Below are positions 31,935 through 35,285 of a stretch of DNA of 35,285 nucleotides, piece by piece. The position numbers were made by a program, and so were the translations under genes. The stretch is from assembly GCA_035531755.1 (NCBI GenBank), contig DATKSK010000052.1, positions 1 through 35,285 on the forward strand, written 5' to 3'. The notes under the pieces are model-generated. The model saw nothing but the letters and a program-made list of their open reading frames with translations, ran no database searches and was not told the DNA's origin. The DNA is from Acidimicrobiales bacterium. Lineage in GTDB: Bacteria; Actinomycetota; Acidimicrobiia; Acidimicrobiales; UBA8190. How positions within the stretch are numbered: the first letter of the stretch is position 1; each line of letters starts with the position of its first letter.

Positions 31935-34173
31935 CGACGATCGCCACCGCGAAGCCGGCGAGCACCACCACCGCCACCCCCAGCCCCGCCGTGAACAGCC
32001 CCGGCCAGTAGCGCAGCTCCACCACGTGGTGGCCCGCCGGGACCCGCGCCTCGAGCATCGCCCCCGTGGCCCAGTGGCCCAGTGCGAGCGGCCGGCCGTC
32101 GATGGTGGCGTGCCAGCCGGGGAGCGCCGTCAGGCGCAGGCGCAGCACCTGGGCCGAGGTGGCGTCGGTGACCACCCGCGCCGTGGCGGCCGTCGGGCGC
32201 GTCATCGTCACCGCCGTCCCCGCCGCGTCCATCGGCAGGGTGGCGCCGCCCGGCGGCGCGGGTGACAGCGTCGCCTCGGCCGCGCCCGGCACCCGGTAGA
32301 GGGGCTCGCCGCCCACCGTCCCGACCCGCACCGTCCCCGCGGGTCGCCGGGTGTGCGGCGCCACGAGCACGTAGCGCACCCCGAACAGGCGGGCCTCGGC
32401 GGCCGTGGTGACCTGCGGGCAGAACAGCCCGACGCGGCGCAGGCTCGACGCCAGCTGCTGGCCGCTCACGGCGGACCAGGACGTGTAGTAGCTGGTGGGC
32501 AGCACCGGCTCGTACACCGCGAATTCGCGCACCCCGTAGGCGATGTTGGTGTTGGGGCGGATGCCGACCTCGGTGGAGTACGGGGCGGTGAAGGGCCGGG
32601 GCCGGCACGGGCCCATGGCCACCAGTGACGATCCCACGGCGTGGCGCAGGGCCGTGACAGCCGGGGTGGGGGAGAAGTAGGTGCCGCTGATCGACCAGAA
32701 CGAGGCGCCGGCCGCCACCAGGAAGGCGCTCTGGGCCACCAGGAACCCGACGGCCCCGGCCCGCCGTCGCCCCGGGGACGCCCCCGCGGCGTGCCGGCCC
32801 GGCTGCCGGCCGAGGCCCGAGGCGACGAGCAGCCCCATGCCCACGACCACCTCGGCCGCGGCCCAGGCGAGCCGGGCGCGCTCGCCGCCACCGGTCTTCT
32901 GTGCCCCCAGGGCGACCGCCAGCGACACCAGGGCCACGACGACGCCGGCGCCGCCCAGCGCGCCCAGGACCCAGCGGCGGGCGTTGGCCGGCGCCGTGCC
33001 CCGGAGGAGGGCGTCGAGCCCGGCGGCGGCCAGGACGGCCAGGGCCAGCGCCATCAGCATGACGTCGCGGTTCCAGGTGACCCGGCCGAGGACGGGCGCG
33101 CCCTGCACGATCGAGTACAGCGGGTTCTTGTAGGTCAGCACGGCGGCGATCACCGCCACCGCCGCCAGGCCGAGGATCTCCGCCCGGCGCCAGAAGAAGC
33201 GGACCGCCACCACGGCCAGGACGGCGGCCAGGACGCCCACATAGGGCGGCGGGACCCGGAAATCGGTGCCCTGCAGGCCCACCAGGAGGTCCGACAGGTG
33301 CGACACGGGGAAGGCGGCGCCGCCGGAGGCCGCGGCGCGCCCCGAGGCCTGCACCACCTGGAGCCCGGGCAGGACGAGCGGAGCACCGAGCCCCAGTCCG
33401 CACGCGCCCGCCACCACCAGGTCGACGACGGGGCGCCGCACCGGGCCGCCCGCGGTGTGCGCCCCGACCGCCAGGAGGACCGCCAGGAAGATCGCCAGGG
33501 AGACCCCCAGCACGGCCAGGCTCTCGGGATGGCCGCCGTAGACCGCGGCCGCCAGGACCGACGCCAGCGCGATGCCGTGGCGCAGCCGGTGCCGGCCCCG
33601 GACGAGGAGGACGGCGGCGGCGAAGATCCACCCCGCCCAGCACGTCACCCCGGTCATGGCCCAGCCCGAATAATGGAGCATGGGCCCCGACAGCTCGAAG
33701 ACCGTCCCCCCGAAGGCCGCGCTCAGCGGCCGCATGCCCAGCACGCGGCACAGGGCGTAGGCGCCGGTGCCGGCGATGACGAACTTGGCCAGCACGATCA
33801 CCGTGTAGGCGAGGTGGACCGGGGCCAGGTAGCTGAGGAGGACGGGCACGCTGAAGACGGCCGACTGCCAGCTGAAGGCGAGCGGCATGCCGAGCACGTT
33901 GTCCGGGTTCCACAGGGGCAGCTGGCCCTGGTGCACCTGGTGCCACGCCAGGTTCGTGAGGGGCAGGAAGTAGAGGATCTGGTCGGCCGGGAATTCGCTG
34001 TGCACGGCCACGCCGGCGTGATGGGTCAGCCCGATGCGTGACAGCAGGTCGAACGACCCGAGCGACACGCCGGGCCGCAGCACCGGCGCCATGACGGCGA
34101 CGGCGGCCAGCACGGTCCACGCCACGCCGAGGACGTCGGCTCCCCACCTGGCGGGTGCACCCCGGAGCCGCAT
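31867..34173 (-). CDS. YfhO-type polytopic membrane protein, copy 3
   Basis: This 768-residue protein shares the landmarks of the other copies: SLGSFDLLSRIGLTHHAG, PLWNPDNVLGMPLAFSWQS, FELSGPMLHYSGW, LYRVPGAEAATLSPA and LPGWHATIDGRPLALG, then a final span (near the last 40 residues) and a basic tail. It is the most divergent of the three. The first loop reads LYFLPLTNLAWHQVHQG. About a dozen spans surround a large C-terminal extracytoplasmic domain. As a GT-C-like enzyme it could accept a polyprenyl-phosphate sugar from the adjacent DPM1-like enzyme (inference). I chose the ATG at 34173, just before similarity starts; further upstream sequence is repeat-rich DNA. Confidence 0.85.
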   Translation of the reverse strand: MRLRGAPARWGADVLGVAWTVLAAVAVMAPVLRPGVSLGSFDLLSRIGLTHHAGVAVHSEFPADQILYFLPLTNLAWHQVHQGQLPLWNPDNVLGMPLAFSWQSAVFSVPVLLSYLAPVHLAYTVIVLAKFVIAGTGAYALCRVLGMRPLSAAFGGTVFELSGPMLHYSGWAMTGVTCWAGWIFAAAVLLVRGRHRLRHGIALASVLAAAVYGGHPESLAVLGVSLAIFLAVLLAVGAHTAGGPVRRPVVDLVVAGACGLGLGAPLVLPGLQVVQASGRAAASGGAAFPVSHLSDLLVGLQGTDFRVPPPYVGVLAAVLAVVAVRFFWRRAEILGLAAVAVIAAVLTYKNPLYSIVQGAPVLGRVTWNRDVMLMALALAVLAAAGLDALLRGTAPANARRWVLGALGGAGVVVALVSLAVALGAQKTGGGERARLAWAAAEVVVGMGLLVASGLGRQPGRHAAGASPGRRRAGAVGFLVAQSAFLVAAGASFWSISGTYFSPTPAVTALRHAVGSSLVAMGPCRPRPFTAPYSTEVGIRPNTNIAYGVREFAVYEPVLPTSYYTSWSAVSGQQLASSLRRVGLFCPQVTTAAEARLFGVRYVLVAPHTRRPAGTVRVGTVGGEPLYRVPGAAEATLSPAPPGGATLPMDAAGTAVTMTRPTAATARVVTDATSAQVLRLRLTALPGWHATIDGRPLALGHWATGAMLEARVPAGHHVVELRYWPGLFTAGLGVAVVVLAGFAVAIVVTSRRRRASPGAPPSPAAVAAP

Positions 34174-34197
34174 CGGGGGCAGTGTAATTGGGAGTGC

Positions 34198-34241
34198 AAT
34201 TGTGGGCCGGGTGCCCCGTTGTAATTGTGGGCCGGGTGCCC
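34198..34241. repeat. Pair of 19-bp direct repeats in a divergent promoter region
   Basis: AATTGTGGGCCGGGTGCCC occurs at 34198-34216 and 34223-34241, 25 bp apart. A related TAATTGGG is at 34185-34192. The gap is between YfhO copy 3 (start 34173) and the lipoprotein (start 34338). A protein bound to both, or a small duplication, could explain it. Confidence 0.75.
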
Positions 34242-34301
34242 ATCGTGCTCCCGGCCGGGCGCCCGCCAGGCGCGAATCGCCATCGCACCAGGTGGATCGC
34301 C

Positions 34302-34307
34302 TAATAT
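34302..34307 (+). promoter_or_regulatory. TAATAT -10-like box of the lipoprotein gene
   Basis: TAATAT lies 31 bp before the GTG at 34338 in otherwise GC-rich sequence. No clear -35 is visible. Confidence 0.4.
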
Positions 34308-34337
34308 GGCCGCTGGTCAATCCTTGGGGGGTCACAC

Positions 34338-34853
34338 GTGGGCAAGCTTCTGGCGGCAGCAGGATCTCTGGCACTCGTCGGCCTGGCGGCCGGTTGCTCG
34401 AGCTCGACCACGGTGGTCGACCATCCGGCGGGGTCTTCGAGCATCGCCCACGTGGGAGACACCCTCGACCTGAAGACGGCCTCGGGCCGGCCCTTCCAGG
34501 TCGCCGTCACGCAGGTCGTCGACCCCGCCCACGGCACGGGGAGCGCCAAGGCCGGCAACGACAGGCGCTTCGTGGCCGCCCTGTTCACGGTCACCGATAC
34601 GTCGGACCAGGCCATCTCGGGGGACGCCAACGCCGACGCCAACCTGGTGGGGTCCGACGGCCAGACCTTCCTGCCGAGCCGCGACAGCCTGAGCGAGTGC
34701 GCCAGCCACTCCACCAAGTACCAGGTGGCCGCGGGGAAGTCGGCCACGAGCTGCGTGGCGTTCGCCATCAAGACCACGGCCAAGATCACCAAGGTGCAGT
34801 TCTTCCCGGCAGCGGGTTCGGCGAGCGTCTACGGCGAGTGGCTGGTTCCCTGA
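34338..34853 (+). CDS. Small secreted lipoprotein, DUF4352-like
   Basis: The 171-residue precursor has a lipoprotein signal with lipobox LAAGC; the Cys at residue 20 is the anchor. A Ser/Thr stretch leads to an Ig-like domain that begins HVGDTLDLKTASG and runs through VTQVVDPAHG, RFVAALFTVTDTSDQ and LVGSDGQTFLPS, to CVAFAIKTTAKITKVQFFP. This pattern fits the DUF4352/telomere-repeat-factor-like domain of extracellular lipoproteins. Two Cys (in SECASH and TSCVAF) could form a disulfide. Function unknown. The GTG at 34338 follows GGGGGGT at 6 bp. It may be unrelated to the glycan genes. Confidence 0.85.
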   Translation: MGKLLAAAGSLALVGLAAGCSSSTTVVDHPAGSSSIAHVGDTLDLKTASGRPFQVAVTQVVDPAHGTGSAKAGNDRRFVAALFTVTDTSDQAISGDANADANLVGSDGQTFLPSRDSLSECASHSTKYQVAAGKSATSCVAFAIKTTAKITKVQFFPAAGSASVYGEWLVP

Positions 34854-34930
34854 CCCTCCGCTCTCGCCCCCGACCACAGAGCGAACCGGACAGCGTGCGT
34901 TGGGGGGCCCGCCTGCCCTGAGGGCCGCGG

Positions 34931-34960
34931 GCGCCCCGACCGGCTCAACCGGGCGGGCGC
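34931..34960 (+). terminator. GC-rich hairpin after the lipoprotein gene
   Basis: GCGCCCCGACCGG, loop CTCAA, CCGGGCGGGCGC can pair over 11 bp with one mismatch and one bulge. It lies between the lipoprotein stop (34853) and the next gene (34977). No T-tract, as is common in this group. Confidence 0.35.
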
Positions 34961-34976
34961 CACCGGTCGTCTGACC

Positions 34977-35285
34977 GTGGACACCAAGAATGCACCGCCG
35001 ACCGAACCGGCCACCGGCGGCACCGCGCCCCGAGCACCGCGGGGCATCGCCGTGTTCCTCGGGCGCGCCGCGCTCGCCGTGGTGGTGGCAGGCGCACTGT
35101 GCGAGGCGCTGTGGCGCCTGGTCCCGCAGCACCTGTCGGTGACCACGGACATCGTCGGCTATCCGATCTTCGCCGACTTCGCGCTCAACCGGTACTTCGA
35201 CGCCTTCTATCTGCTCGGCCTGGCCCTCCCGCTCCTGGCGGTGGTGCTCTACGCCGTCCTCCCTGTCGGCCGGCCCCGGAGGGCG
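34977..35285 (+). CDS. N-terminal part of a membrane protein (cut by window edge)
   Basis: From a GTG at 34977 the frame stays open to the right edge (103 codons). About 28 hydrophilic residues precede a membrane span (AVFLGRAALAVVVAGALCEA). A loop with VTTDIVGYPIFADFALNRYF and a second span (AFYLLGLALPLLAVVLYAVL) follow. The layout suits a GT-C or other polytopic envelope enzyme, but the family cannot be told from this part. The ribosome-binding site is weak, so the exact start is uncertain. Confidence 0.6.
   Translation, partial: MDTKNAPPTEPATGGTAPRAPRGIAVFLGRAALAVVVAGALCEALWRLVPQHLSVTTDIVGYPIFADFALNRYFDAFYLLGLALPLLAVVLYAVLPVGRPRRA

Overview
The window is very GC-rich (roughly 70-75% by eye), densely packed, and uses GTG and TTG starts with GTGA/ATGA gene overlaps. 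It carries TAGGAT-type -10 boxes and a secreted protein ending in an LAxTG-type sorting motif. Together these suggest a high-GC actinobacterium. A deep lineage such as Acidimicrobiia is possible, but that is a guess; there is no rRNA or other phylogenetic marker here. I saw no tRNA, rRNA, CRISPR array, transposase or integrase.

Nearly every gene fits one job: making, modifying and exporting a cell-surface polysaccharide. From left to right: a YfhO-type membrane protein cut by the window edge (1-1979, -); an NDP-sugar epimerase and a membrane-bound 4,6-dehydratase (2181-5148, -); a divergent Wzz/BY-kinase-like protein and a polytopic Wzy-like protein (5380-8602, +); an asparagine-synthase-type amidotransferase (8653-10623, -); GT4, polysaccharide deacetylase and methyltransferase (10759-13215, +); two GT4 enzymes (13160-15453, -); an ABC-2 exporter pair, Wzm/Wzt type, followed by a sulfotransferase (15579-18691, +); a secreted LAFTG-anchored protein and a methyltransferase (19075-20991, +); a sulfatase and a second YfhO-type protein (21115-25091, -); a two-domain GT2, three sulfotransferases, a methyltransferase and a DPM1-like GT2 (25436-31934, +); a third YfhO-type protein (31867-34173, -); a small lipoprotein and the start of another membrane protein (34338-35285, +).

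A working model (inference): the dehydratase and epimerase supply modified NDP-sugars, and the GT4/GT2 enzymes build the chain. Export or polymerisation uses Wzm/Wzt and/or the Wzy/Wzz-like pair. The chain is decorated by amidation, deacetylation, methylation and above all sulfation (four PAPS-type sulfotransferases, one sulfatase). The DPM1-like GT2 may supply a lipid-linked sugar to YfhO-type GT-C enzymes, as CsbB does for YfhO in Firmicutes. No initiating phosphoglycosyltransferase, Wzx flippase, GtcA-like flippase or PAPS-synthesis gene is visible, so these must lie elsewhere.

The most unusual items are: three YfhO-type paralogues in 35 kb; a duplicated promoter, leader and N-terminus shared by the exporter gene and the two-domain GT2 gene; a shared palindrome (TCGTCA-N4-TGACGA) upstream of the dehydratase/Wzz genes and of the anchored surface protein; a BY-kinase-like domain whose P-loop is lost and which carries a 35-residue Gly/Asn repeat; and four sulfotransferases.
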